DNA of 19,871 bases from Gracilaria caudata (lineage: Eukaryota; Rhodophyta; Florideophyceae; Gracilariales; Gracilariaceae), in the NCBI GenBank assembly GCA_030374735.1, contig JASCIV010000447.1, positions 1 through 19,871 on the forward strand, read 5' to 3'. A program made the position numbers and the translations under genes. Below the pieces are notes generated by a model. It ran no database searches, was not told where the DNA came from, and worked only from the letters and a program-made list of their open reading frames with translations. Within the stretch, counting starts at the first letter, position 1. The number at the start of each line of letters is the position of its first letter. Shown piece after piece: positions 9,620 through 18,115 of the stretch.

Positions 9620-9622
9620 TCA

Positions 9623-10519
9623 CCGCGCTTTGCCGCTCGGCCTGAGGCTCACGCAGCGCGCGGTCGCCGTGTTCGCTGCCGCTGGCAACGCAACTTTGGC
9701 CGAAGCTGCAACGTCGCGCCTTGATACCGCTCGTCGCCACAGCCATGGGCGTACGAGGGAGCTATTCTGTATGATGATGAGGGAGCTACGACGCAGATAA
9801 ACGCTGGATTATTTCCCGTACGGAAATTCGAGCAGGAGTTGATTGCGCAGGCAGGGGCTGCATGTTCCGGTGGGCAGACTTTGTCCGGCAAACCGTCCAG
9901 CGCGGACGGTTCAGGCCCTGCAACTTGCAGGCTGCAAGACGGCTCCCCAGGAAAGAACAGTTTCACACACATGTACGTAGAACGGTTCTTTCCAGATGCA
10001 GATCCTGTGAATAGTATTCGGTGACGGGGCTGGACCCTCGTGTACTGCCGACATATTCTCTCTCTCTCTCTCTCACCTAAGCTGGCGAGAGAGGTATTCC
10101 CCAGACTCATCAAGGTAACCATTTACATCAGGCTTTCGCTTTTGTACCGTTGTCACTGTGTGATTCGCTTCGGACCTATCCGAAACTAGCTAGATAATAA
10201 GTTTGGCGATGTACAGATAACCCAAAGCGAAAGAGACCCTTCAACAGCCCTGATTTGAACGCATAGCTAAGGTGCTCGCTACAAGGGCAAAAGTATCGGT
10301 GTAGTACACCGTTCAGTGAACAAGCTGATAATGCTAGTTTGAACATCATCGTAGTTTGGATATGAATGAATGGCTTCATTTGTTCGCCAAGTTCATGAAA
10401 GTTTGAGTCGAGGTAGTTGCCAAGTCCACGGCCGTATGTCGCTAACCGATGAGAAATCAACCGCTCTGATGCAACAATGTTCGTTGTATCATTTCTACGA
10501 AGGTAAGGTCACAGCATTA
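9623..10519. other. Gene-free spacer with hairpins and a (TC)9 microsatellite
   Basis: No believable ORF. Hairpins: AACCGTCC / GGACGGTT with a 5-nt loop (9891-9911); CCTGCAA-C-TTGCAGG and CTTGCAG-G-CTGCAAG overlapping at about 9918-9937; GGAAAGAAC / GTTCTTTCC (9950-9958 with 9985-9993). A TC microsatellite of nine units lies at 10057-10074. A copy of the TACCTTCGTA motif lies on the minus strand at 10496-10505. Confidence 0.55.
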
Positions 10520-10667
10520 CATTTTAAAGCAATGACAGACCAGGCGAAGCCACTTCTTTCTTAAGCTTGTACGCTCGCTCGAGTGCGAGCTTGCATTTTA
10601 AAGCAATGACAGCCCAGGCGAAGCCACTTCTTTCTCAAGCTTGTACGCTCGCTCGAGTACGAGCTTG
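10520..10667. repeat. 74-bp tandem duplication, two copies (71/74 identical)
   Basis: Copy 1 is 10520-10593 and copy 2 is 10594-10667, with three substitutions. Each copy ends in an imperfect hairpin, CAAGCTTGTAC ... GTACGAGCTTG in copy 2. The loop carries GCTCGCTCGAG, which recurs a third time just after the duplication (10573-10583, 10647-10657, 10671-10681). The array ends about 70 nt before the TATA box at 10739 and so sits where an upstream activating region would be for the gene at 10862. Confidence 0.9.
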
Positions 10668-10738
10668 CGAGCTCGCTCGAGCGGGGAAAAGCCCGTTCTT
10701 TAGCGGAGTTCATTAAAGTCAGTTTTTGTTCGAAGTTC

Positions 10739-10746
10739 TATATAAA
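10739..10746 (+). promoter_or_regulatory. TATA box for the 10862 gene
   Basis: TATATAAA at 10739-10746 would place transcription start near 10770, after which the first ATG on the plus strand is that at 10862. A perfect tandem 10-mer CCATCGCCCA (10791-10810) lies in the predicted leader. Confidence 0.6.
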
Positions 10747-10861
10747 CGACATGGGATATCATTGCAACTCTCAGCATCTCCCCAACTTAGCCATCGCCCA
10801 CCATCGCCCATCGAAGCCCATCATCTGAATCGTTTAATCGTTTGCACATTGTGCCATCTTC

Positions 10862-11800
10862 ATGATTCGTCTTCTCGGTTTTGTGTTTTTGCTTTCACTA
10901 CTTACGCACGGCATCAAAGCCGCCCCATACCCGGAAACGCCCCAAACACTGCCGCATTTGCCACCACAGCTGCCTCCGCTACGTGCAGACACGCCTTCCA
11001 GCCCGTCCGCAGCGTTGGTCCGTGCCTTGCTAACAGTTATGGCGCTACCCGTCCTCTTCAAAACCATTGCCGTATGGCTCGCCCGCATTTCGAATACGTA
11101 TCCACGCAGTCTTTGTCTTTTGTACGCGCGAACAATCGCTCTCTACGCTTCGTACTCAGTTTGTTGGTTAGCGGGCATCATTCTCTGGATTTTTGCGTAC
11201 GTGAGAGCGTTTTTTGAGTTTGGAGAGGCTGGTTTTGCTGTGTCAATCATTGTATGCTCGGTCAGCTATCTCACTGAGAGTGTATCTTGTAAGCTCCGTC
11301 AATTGTTGTGGCGTATTTCTGATTTCAATCGCCTTTGACGCCGCGAGGTAGTTGGCTTGGTGTCAACTTTTAGAGACCTGCTTTACTTTGCAGTCAACGA
11401 GGACTCTTCAAGCAGCTTTCCGTTTGATCAAAGGCTTGCTCTTGTTATGTTTGGCTTGAACAGAGGCCATAAGCGTATGGTGGAAGTACTACGCCGCAGA
11501 ATGAGGCCGTCTCTACATTGTTCGCACAACCTCCGTGAGCTTCAGCAACGACTGCCCTCTTTCGATGATCTTCCAGACTCAGTCGAGGAGCTAGTCCCGG
11601 AAGCACTGGCCTCTCTTGTAGAGCTCGCTTTTGAGCAGGATCATTCTGACGATCTTGCATTTGGGAATCTTATCAAAAAGGTACACCATGAATTGCAACA
11701 TGGCCACCTGGTATCATTGAACACGTTCACAAGTGTCTACACGGACCGAAACTGTTCTGCTCCCGACTCGCATGCCCTTGGTATCTTCTTCGAGCTTTAG
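10862..11800 (+). CDS. Signal-peptide membrane protein, frame split by one TGA (probable intron)
   Basis: I do not recognise a family. The first part (10862-11338, 158 codons) opens with a clear signal peptide (MIRLLGFVFLLSLLTHGIKA), then a Pro-rich linker (residues 21-48) and about three hydrophobic segments (roughly 53-73, 95-118, 122-138). It ends at TGA 11336-11338. The same frame then stays open to TAG 11798-11800 without an ATG until well inside, giving a hydrophilic helical tail (RDLLYFAVNED, NLRELQQRLPSFDDLP, EELVPEALASLVELAFEQ). Removing 11289-11351 (GTAAGC...GTAG) keeps the frame, deletes the TGA and yields 291 residues. Other readings are a recent nonsense mutation, stop readthrough (TGA followed by C), or simply a 158-residue protein with no functional tail. 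A TATA box lies upstream at 10739. The start ATG context is weak, but it is the first ATG after the predicted transcription start. Confidence 0.6.
11289..11351 (+). other. Candidate 63-nt spliceosomal intron
   Basis: The donor GTAAGC (11289-11294) is a near-ideal 5' splice site. CTGAT (11319-11323) could be the branch point, 29 nt before the acceptor TAG at 11349-11351. The junction codon becomes TTT and the frame continues into the downstream open frame; the in-frame TGA at 11336 is removed. The tract before the acceptor is not pyrimidine-rich, which weakens the call. Confidence 0.45.
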
Positions 11801-13346
11801 AGACGTCGTTCATCAGAGCCGGTGGGGCGTTGGTCTTCAACCTGAGTCCAGCGGATAAGAGAATGCGCAGCGTGTGCTGCTTTTCCACGGCTGGATAAAA
11901 AATAGGGGATCTTGCTCTAGCTGTGTTGACTGTGCAAACTACGGAACGATGGCTCAAAGTCAGAAATCACGTTGCTCGTGTATGCATATGGATGCTGAGT
12001 CGCATTTTATAGTTACTTTGTAGTATGTTTGTACCCTGCAGTTCGTAATATTCTCTGTGGAATCTAAACAGCTTCCTTTCATGATAGTCCGTGTAACCAT
12101 TCGGTCTATCCCGCCAAATTCGAACTCAAGAATATGCGTCACTCTCCCCAGTTTGCCAAACTTCGCAGCGTCTCAGTAATTCTGATCTTCTCAGCCAGCG
12201 TGGCACATCCTCTCCGATACACCGAGGTGGCCAGCCCTTGTAGATGAAATGTGCACCAGCGCGGCATAGTTTTCAGGCTGAACGTAAAGACTGCCGCCCA
12301 GAAAGCGCCACTCTGTACATTCAGCTTGGAAACGATGCCGGGCTGGCGGACTCCAAGGGCTCTTCATTTCATTGTCATCAGAAAGTCCTACAGCGCGAAA
12401 GTCTTTCCCGGTCCACCTTGCCAGACGCCACAAACGAAACGATGCGAGCTTGGACGTGGTCCGGAAGCGCAGCCCTGAGCTTGTCTCCGTCAGCGTCGGT
12501 GATGAAGTTGTGCCCGGCGAGCGGCTTTAGCTTTTGAAGTAGCTGTCGAACGTTCGCAAAACGACTTCTGAAGGCTGCGGAGCAGCTGGTGCACGTTATC
12601 AAATGCCGGCGCGGGAGAGTGAGCTCGGCAGGCAAGCGCGGCTCGGGTGACGGGAGACGGTGTGCGGCGCAACTGCCAAAGAGTAGCGTTGCTTAGGCGT
12701 GCCTCTTCAGCGATTGTCGCGACGGTGGACCACGCTCTGTCGGCGGTGAGCGGTGCGCGCCGCCGAGGTGCTTGTGCATGCGACGGCGATGCTGTCGCAT
12801 GTTTGTCTACAGTTGTCGAGCTACGGAACAGTGCACACGTGTTACGCGTGGAAGCAGTCGTCGTTCTACATTCGTACCATTCGTACAGTACCTCTTTGAA
12901 CCACACGCCGAACGGTCATGCGCCTTTGTTTCATGTGCGCAGCTAGCGCCGGTGCTACGACGGTACCTGTACTGTACCTTCGTATGCACCGTGGACGCAC
13001 GTGTCGTGTTGCAGCGGCGCTTGGCCTTGCATGACACGAGCGGGATGTAACACGGCGTACAGCAATGTACTGTAAGAGAGCGCTTGGCCCTGCATGTAGT
13101 GTCAGCGAGGAGAGCGAATATGCATACGTGTAGCGAAGGTAAAAACGAAGCCCTGAGTGCACATGCACCAGGTAGTCTCCCTCAGGCACAGTCGAAGCAA
13201 CAAAACGCTATTTTGCTCTACCGGTCATCTACGCCAGTCAAAAGAAAGAGCATAGCTTTCAACAAGACCAACTGGCTCCGCTCCGTCGCTCAACATGCAT
13301 ACTTTCAGTTGTGCCCACATTTGCATGCACCACGGGCTGGTATTCT
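11801..13346. other. Gene-poor stretch, GC-rich in its second half
   Basis: No ORF shows a domain. The minus strand between 12906 and 12378 has two overlapping open frames with protein-like composition (for example LLQKLKPLAGHNFITDADG in one) that might be a frameshifted gene remnant. Short repeats: CATTCGTAC twice in tandem (12869-12886), GCGCTTGGCC[T/C]TGCATG at 13017-13033 and 13080-13096, and TACCTTCGTA at 12975-12984. Confidence 0.45.
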
Positions 13347-13613
13347 ATGATGTACCCCCACACCATGCTCGAACGCGCAGTCATCGAAATGGCAGAGAAA
13401 TGGGCTCATTTTACGCTGTCTTCAAGCAAAGGAGAGCAACAAGTGCGTGTTGTCTTAAGGGAGAGTTTGGTTCGATTTCTTGAGAACGCTAGTATCGCCC
13501 CGCAGTCATTGAAATTCGGATCTGCATCAGACATTCGTGAACTACAGAATGCTGTAGAAAACTATATCGATAAGCTAACACAGTTTTTGGATCAAAACGC
13601 ACGGGTCTTCTGA
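13347..13613 (+). CDS. Doubtful small hypothetical protein (88 residues)
   Basis: The frame begins at ATGATG (13347) and ends at TGA 13611-13613. The protein has a charged, helix-prone composition (MLERAVIEMAEKWAHFTLSS, then RVVLRESLVRFLENASI and AVENYIDKLTQFLDQNARVF) that looks more protein-like than surrounding ORFs. No domain is recognised, and no TATA box or good start context is seen. The frame is open upstream to a CTTTCAG at 13302-13308, so it could be the last exon of an unseen gene. It is as likely to be a chance ORF. Confidence 0.3.
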   Translation: MMYPHTMLERAVIEMAEKWAHFTLSSSKGEQQVRVVLRESLVRFLENASIAPQSLKFGSASDIRELQNAVENYIDKLTQFLDQNARVF

Positions 13614-14549
13614 AAAGGTATGAATTTTATTGCATCGCAAACATGAAAAGCTTAGCACTTTAGAAATAATTTGGTTTGAAACTTATTTCGAAACAGGTGG
13701 GAAAATGGCGCACGGTTTGAATTGCAGAAAAGCATCAATAAATGCTGCAAAAATTGGAAGGTTGAAGTACACCGATCATTATGATAGAGCATTATGTGCT
13801 AATCTTTTCTAAAGAGCACACCGAGCGAGAACACCCATTCTTGGCGCTTACAGCGCTTGAGGATCATCTAAAATGTTGAGTAGTCTAGTCTCTCAAACGA
13901 TTTGAATTTCTGCGGCTGTGTGACTGAAAAAGGCAATGCGCCAACGATGCCAGGCCAGCTCCGAAAAAGACGCATTCTCGGCCACAGAGATTACGTTTGC
14001 TCTCTTGACACAACGCATTTCATTGTTCACATTCGTAATTGTGATCAAAAAGGCAAATACATTTTTGTGCTATAAACTAACAATATTAGATAGTTGTCAC
14101 TTTTTTCATAAACACGATTATCTATCCGTCCCGGTTGATTGAAGATCATTAAGAGCTTTTTAGTCACTTTGCGGAGTTTTTTTACAGTTGCAAAAACTGG
14201 TTTTGCTAAGGTTTTAAAAGACAGTAGTATTCGGGCGCCAGCGTTTCGGCGGCTGACGCATGTCCTTTTCTCTCGTCGTTTGCTGCTTGAAGTTAGCGAT
14301 TTCGCATTTATGGTTGATGCCAATCAATAAATTTGGAAGTTCAAACATGACTTCACCACCTCTTTTCGTAGTTCTCGTCAATACACGAACTGATTTTTTG
14401 TCTCAAGTTGAGCTGAGAACTGAGAATCTATTTTTGAGTTGTCCTATCGCCACGGCTGGAGTGTCAAAATGATACACGACCCACTTTTGCCTCAATGGCA
14501 CAATTCGTTCCACTTTTCTACGGTTCTCGAGGGAGTTTTCGTTGCCGCG
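13614..14549. other. AT-rich spacer before the NB-ARC gene
   Basis: Low-GC sequence with only short, random-looking ORFs. No repeat or RNA gene is evident. The last 100 nt should hold the NB-ARC promoter. Confidence 0.55.
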
Positions 14550-14557
14550 TTATAAAA
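14550..14557 (+). promoter_or_regulatory. TATA box of the NB-ARC gene
   Basis: TTATAAAAAG at 14550-14559 predicts transcription start near 14580. TACCTTCGTA at 14575-14584 lies exactly there and could act as an initiator-type element; the same motif recurs elsewhere in the window. Confidence 0.6.
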
Positions 14558-14668
14558 AGCGGCGAGCATGCATGTACCTTCGTAGCTCACTGTCCCACGC
14601 TTTCTCACCGCCTCAGCTTCACTTGCTCGCCCTTTTTATCATCACTCTCCTTGCTTCTCGACAACTTG

Positions 14669-14686
14669 ATGGTTTCCGTGCAGTAA
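14669..14686 (+). promoter_or_regulatory. Upstream ORF in the NB-ARC leader (5 codons)
   Basis: ATG at 14669 is the first ATG after the predicted transcription start and encodes MVSVQ then TAA, out of frame with the main ORF and ending 56 nt before its ATG. Such a short uORF could lower translation of the NB-ARC protein; this is inference. Confidence 0.4.
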
Positions 14687-14742
14687 TCTTCCTCTTGACG
14701 CCTTCACCACGTTCAAGCCATATACCTCACCTAACGTGCGAC

Positions 14743-17316
14743 ATGACCGAAATAGTTGCAGCAGGTGCAGCTGTAGCGAAAGCTACACCTTCCTCTCTGC
14801 AGTACTTGGAAGACAAACTGAACGCCTTCGTTCGACGACGCGACCTATTCTATGACAACGAAAACAGTTTGGAGCGTTGCCAAGAATTGCTGAAACTGTC
14901 CCTTGAATGCGTGGAGCATTGGATTAACGAACGTGCCGACGATTTCAATATGCGCCTTCATGGGCGTATGTGGAAAACTCGCTTGCAGCACGCAGCTAAT
15001 GATTGCAATGAGGTATTGCAACGAACGCGAAAGGGTAACGTACGTGTGAATGTCTTGAGTCGAGTGCGACGCGTCCACGAGATTCTGGCAAGAAGTGAGG
15101 ACATTTTACGAGAATTCTTCGCTTTTGTTAATGATGTTGAGAAGGAAAGAATGAAACCAGTTGAGTCTACCGCATCCATTTCTCAAACTTTATTCAACAA
15201 CAGAGGATCCGTTCCTCCTAACCCACCAAGACTCACACAGGATTATGAGTCACAAACCACTTACGAAGGAAAGCTTAAAGCTGCCATATTGGATGATGCG
15301 ATGGGAAAGTCGATTGGGGTTGTGGCTTATGGGCGTGGTGGACTTGGCAAAACATGCGCCCTTCGAGGACTGTGTGGCGATTCTCAGATAAAGGATAAGT
15401 TTGAAGATGGCGTTCAGTTCATGACTTTAGGCAAGGACGCAGGAAAGAACAAACTGATGCAAGAGCTTGCCCGGATTGTTGAGAGAACTGGAGATAGAAC
15501 ACGAGCACGGAGGATTCGAGATTCAAATGACCTGGAAACAGCAGTTAATGAGACTAGGATTTGGTTTGATTCTCGCAAATGTCTCTTCATCGTTGACGAT
15601 GTGTGGAATGGCAATGGTTTTGATACCGGGACCATCTATGCATTGGCAGATATGGTCAACGAAGAAAGCTGTCTAGTATGGACAACGAGAGACCCTTGTA
15701 TTTCTCTGAAGGGCAGCAAATGCATTGAGTTTCAGCCTAGGACAAGGGAAGAATCTCGTGCTATGTTTTTGAAACACGCTGGCTTAGAAGAGTCTATGAT
15801 TGACGATGAAAAGAACAAAGATGCAATGCTTGAAATTTTGGCGATCTGTGGTGGAATACCGTTGCTACTTGCTGTCAGTGGTGCTGGCGTCCGCCATTGT
15901 TCCGGACGTGTAGACGGTCCAACACAAAATGCGGTTTGCTTGTATTATCAGAAATTGAGAAGAAGCCCGGGAGATATGTTTTCGCAAAACTGTGACGGGT
16001 ATGGACCAGTTAGAAATATTGTTGAGGCTTCTTTGTCAGTGGCGACAGATCGTTGGAGGGAAAGCATGAAGCAGCAAATTTTTCCAATGTCGATTGGGAA
16101 GATGTTCCGATCTCTTTGCGTTCTTGAGAAACAGCAAGCAGTACCAGTATCGATGTTGCAGCGGTTGTGGGGTCTGAGTGACAAGAAAAGTGCTGTAGAA
16201 GTGATGGATGCTTTATCTGAAGTGGGACTCGTTCAAGTGACTGATTCCGAAGATTTTGAGGAGATGAAGTCAGTGCTACGTGTACACGATGAAATCTTGG
16301 ATTTGCTGATGCTCGACCCTTTGTCAAAAGATCACAACAAAGTCCATTTCAAACGATTACTGGACGGATACTGTACCTGGAATGAAAATCGCGTTCATTA
16401 CCAACAGAACGATTTCTCAGAAGGCAAGAGACGTATAGAAGATAGGCTGACAAAGAACTCGAACCTTGGCATCATGAGACGACTTTGTTGTTGGAAAAGA
16501 TACGACAATGAACGAGAACAGGAGAAGCAATTGCAAATTGTAGATCCAAAGGACCCATTTTGTAAAAGGCAATGGTGGAAGGTTGAAGACGACGGATTCC
16601 TGCACGAGAACCTGTTTCGACTACTTCTGCAAGCAGGAGAATACGAAGAATTGTCTTGGGTACGGTCCCAACCACAATGGTTTGAAACGCGAGTGGCGGA
16701 AGACGGTTTGTTCGCTTTCCTAAGGAACATTTCAATCGCAGCTAACAGAACGCCGAAAATGCTGAATTCTGCCTTAGATGGAGAGCAGGATAAGATGATC
16801 GGCTTCTGTATCCAAGAGATATTGATGCACCAGATTCTTATATATCTTTCGAGCAACGTGATCTCTCAGTTGGCAGGTTGGGTGATTGAACATTTGAGGA
16901 CGTGCGAGACATGTCAGGAGAACTTTGATTGTTCAGCTGTGGCCGGCCTTGAGGACATGATGTCATTCGAATTTCCAGAAGAGCGAATGCCAGAAATCGA
17001 CAAAGAAGTGGCTGTAGTTGATGTTGCTGAATTTGATGTTTCTGTGGAACCCGCAAAATGGTGTTTCAGAATGGGAATTACTCTGGTTGATCTCGATGAT
17101 TTCAGGGATTGTCTGTGGAAAACATTTGACAAGCGCCGGATATTGTTACCCGAACTAGGACTCGAGGCGCGACTGACAACAAACACAGTTGCAACGTTGT
17201 CAGGCTGTATGGAAAGGAGGATTTTAGTGGAAGTGGAAGCTCTTTACCAAGATGTTAGTAACTGGTTTCTTCGCCTCATTCAGCTGGTTGTCGAAGAAGC
17301 TTCACAAAATAATTAG
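14743..17316 (+). CDS. NB-ARC (NLR/STAND-type) ATPase with helical N-terminus
   Basis: This 857-residue protein is a STAND-class nucleotide switch, as in plant NLR receptors and APAF-1. An N-terminal all-helical region (1 to about 150) precedes the ATPase core: P-loop GRGGLGKT (197-204), kinase-2 CLFIVDDVW (280-288), sensor VWTTRD (312-317), GGIPLLL (370-376, the GLPL motif), a winged-helix region, and VHDEILDLL (514-522) at the MHD position. A block near 626-650 (LLQAGEYEELSWVRSQPQWF) resembles the post-winged-helix segment of APAF-1-like proteins. No leucine-rich, WD40 or TPR array follows. The C-terminal part instead has a possible zinc motif: C689, then HxxxCxxC (H717, C721, C724). The ATG at 14743 is preferred because the in-frame ATG at 14572 lies upstream of the transcription start predicted from the TATA box. 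If used, that one would add a hydrophobic N-terminus. The role is probably immune or cell-death signalling. Confidence 0.93.
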   Translation: MTEIVAAGAAVAKATPSSLQYLEDKLNAFVRRRDLFYDNENSLERCQELLKLSLECVEHWINERADDFNMRLHGRMWKTRLQHAANDCNEVLQRTRKGNVRVNVLSRVRRVHEILARSEDILREFFAFVNDVEKERMKPVESTASISQTLFNNRGSVPPNPPRLTQDYESQTTYEGKLKAAILDDAMGKSIGVVAYGRGGLGKTCALRGLCGDSQIKDKFEDGVQFMTLGKDAGKNKLMQELARIVERTGDRTRARRIRDSNDLETAVNETRIWFDSRKCLFIVDDVWNGNGFDTGTIYALADMVNEESCLVWTTRDPCISLKGSKCIEFQPRTREESRAMFLKHAGLEESMIDDEKNKDAMLEILAICGGIPLLLAVSGAGVRHCSGRVDGPTQNAVCLYYQKLRRSPGDMFSQNCDGYGPVRNIVEASLSVATDRWRESMKQQIFPMSIGKMFRSLCVLEKQQAVPVSMLQRLWGLSDKKSAVEVMDALSEVGLVQVTDSEDFEEMKSVLRVHDEILDLLMLDPLSKDHNKVHFKRLLDGYCTWNENRVHYQQNDFSEGKRRIEDRLTKNSNLGIMRRLCCWKRYDNEREQEKQLQIVDPKDPFCKRQWWKVEDDGFLHENLFRLLLQAGEYEELSWVRSQPQWFETRVAEDGLFAFLRNISIAANRTPKMLNSALDGEQDKMIGFCIQEILMHQILIYLSSNVISQLAGWVIEHLRTCETCQENFDCSAVAGLEDMMSFEFPEERMPEIDKEVAVVDVAEFDVSVEPAKWCFRMGITLVDLDDFRDCLWKTFDKRRILLPELGLEARLTTNTVATLSGCMERRILVEVEALYQDVSNWFLRLIQLVVEEASQNN

Positions 17317-18115
17317 GCTCAAAAAAAATTTTCTTTAGTCCTGTACAGCATCCCTATGAGTGAAGCTAAAAAGCTGTGGAGAGCAGTAATGAAAGAATAA
17401 GGGCATCTCCACCGGTGTGGATATCAAAGCAGGAAAGAACCAAATTTGTAGACGACGTTTAACAAAATAAATAGTTCAGAGCAAATAAGTACTTTTCTCA
17501 TTTGTCTCTGCTTTTGTCATTTTCAATGCTGCTGGGCAGCATTTCTAATATGGTCAACCTCCTCCTACACAACAAAAATTAAAGAAGACTTTGATAGGTT
17601 AATCACAAAGTCTTCTGAAGGCCTCTGACAGCAAAGAAAATGCAACTGGAGGGTTTTGACTTAAAAAAACGCGCCGAATATAGACCACAATCGCGCCGCA
17701 GGCGCAAATCAGATATACGTTCCCGCCAATTGATGTGTGCCACGTTTTGCTCAATTTGCTGCTTTGCTTAGGCGTTAGCGTGGACCGGCGCATACAGTAG
17801 CAACTTAGAACATTCCAGCACATTATCACTGTTGAGCACTGAGTGCTCAACAGTGAGACCTATCGTTTGGATAACAAGATACGAAACTGAGAAGGCAAAA
17901 TTGTCAGGCAAAGTTCGGAACTGAGCGTGGAGGACGATTTTCTGGGAACCATTCCCCAAATAGTGGCGAATGTTTCCATCGAGGATGGGTCCCGTACCGG
18001 CCGCTTCAGAGCTGTTACTGCGAACAGAGTGGATACAGGATAAATCCTGTGTGCGTAAGCGCTCCGGACCATAGCTACGCACATGTATTACTTACAACAG
18101 TCATTCTATGCCGCC
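17317..18115. other. Convergent intergenic region
   Basis: This is the space between the ends of the NB-ARC gene and the minus-strand membrane protein gene. It should carry both 3' UTRs. No credible ORF is present. Its main structure is the 31-nt palindrome at 17826-17856. Confidence 0.55.
17826..17856. repeat. Perfect 31-nt palindrome
   Basis: TCACTGTTGAGCACT, a central G, then AGTGCTCAACAGTGA: 15-bp arms without a mismatch. It lies 510 nt after the NB-ARC stop and 260 nt beyond the stop of the convergent gene. A near copy of half of it, CAGTGTTGAGCAC, occurs at 5302-5314. Confidence 0.9.

Noticed and set aside
11289..11373. Alternative intron using the acceptor TTTTAG at 11368-11373
   Set aside because: Joining to exon 1 creates TAG at the junction, so it would not give a continuous protein.
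14542..14742. In-frame N-terminal extension of the NB-ARC protein
   Set aside because: It overlaps the TATA box, and its only ATGs lie at or before the predicted transcription start. Kept only as an alternative.
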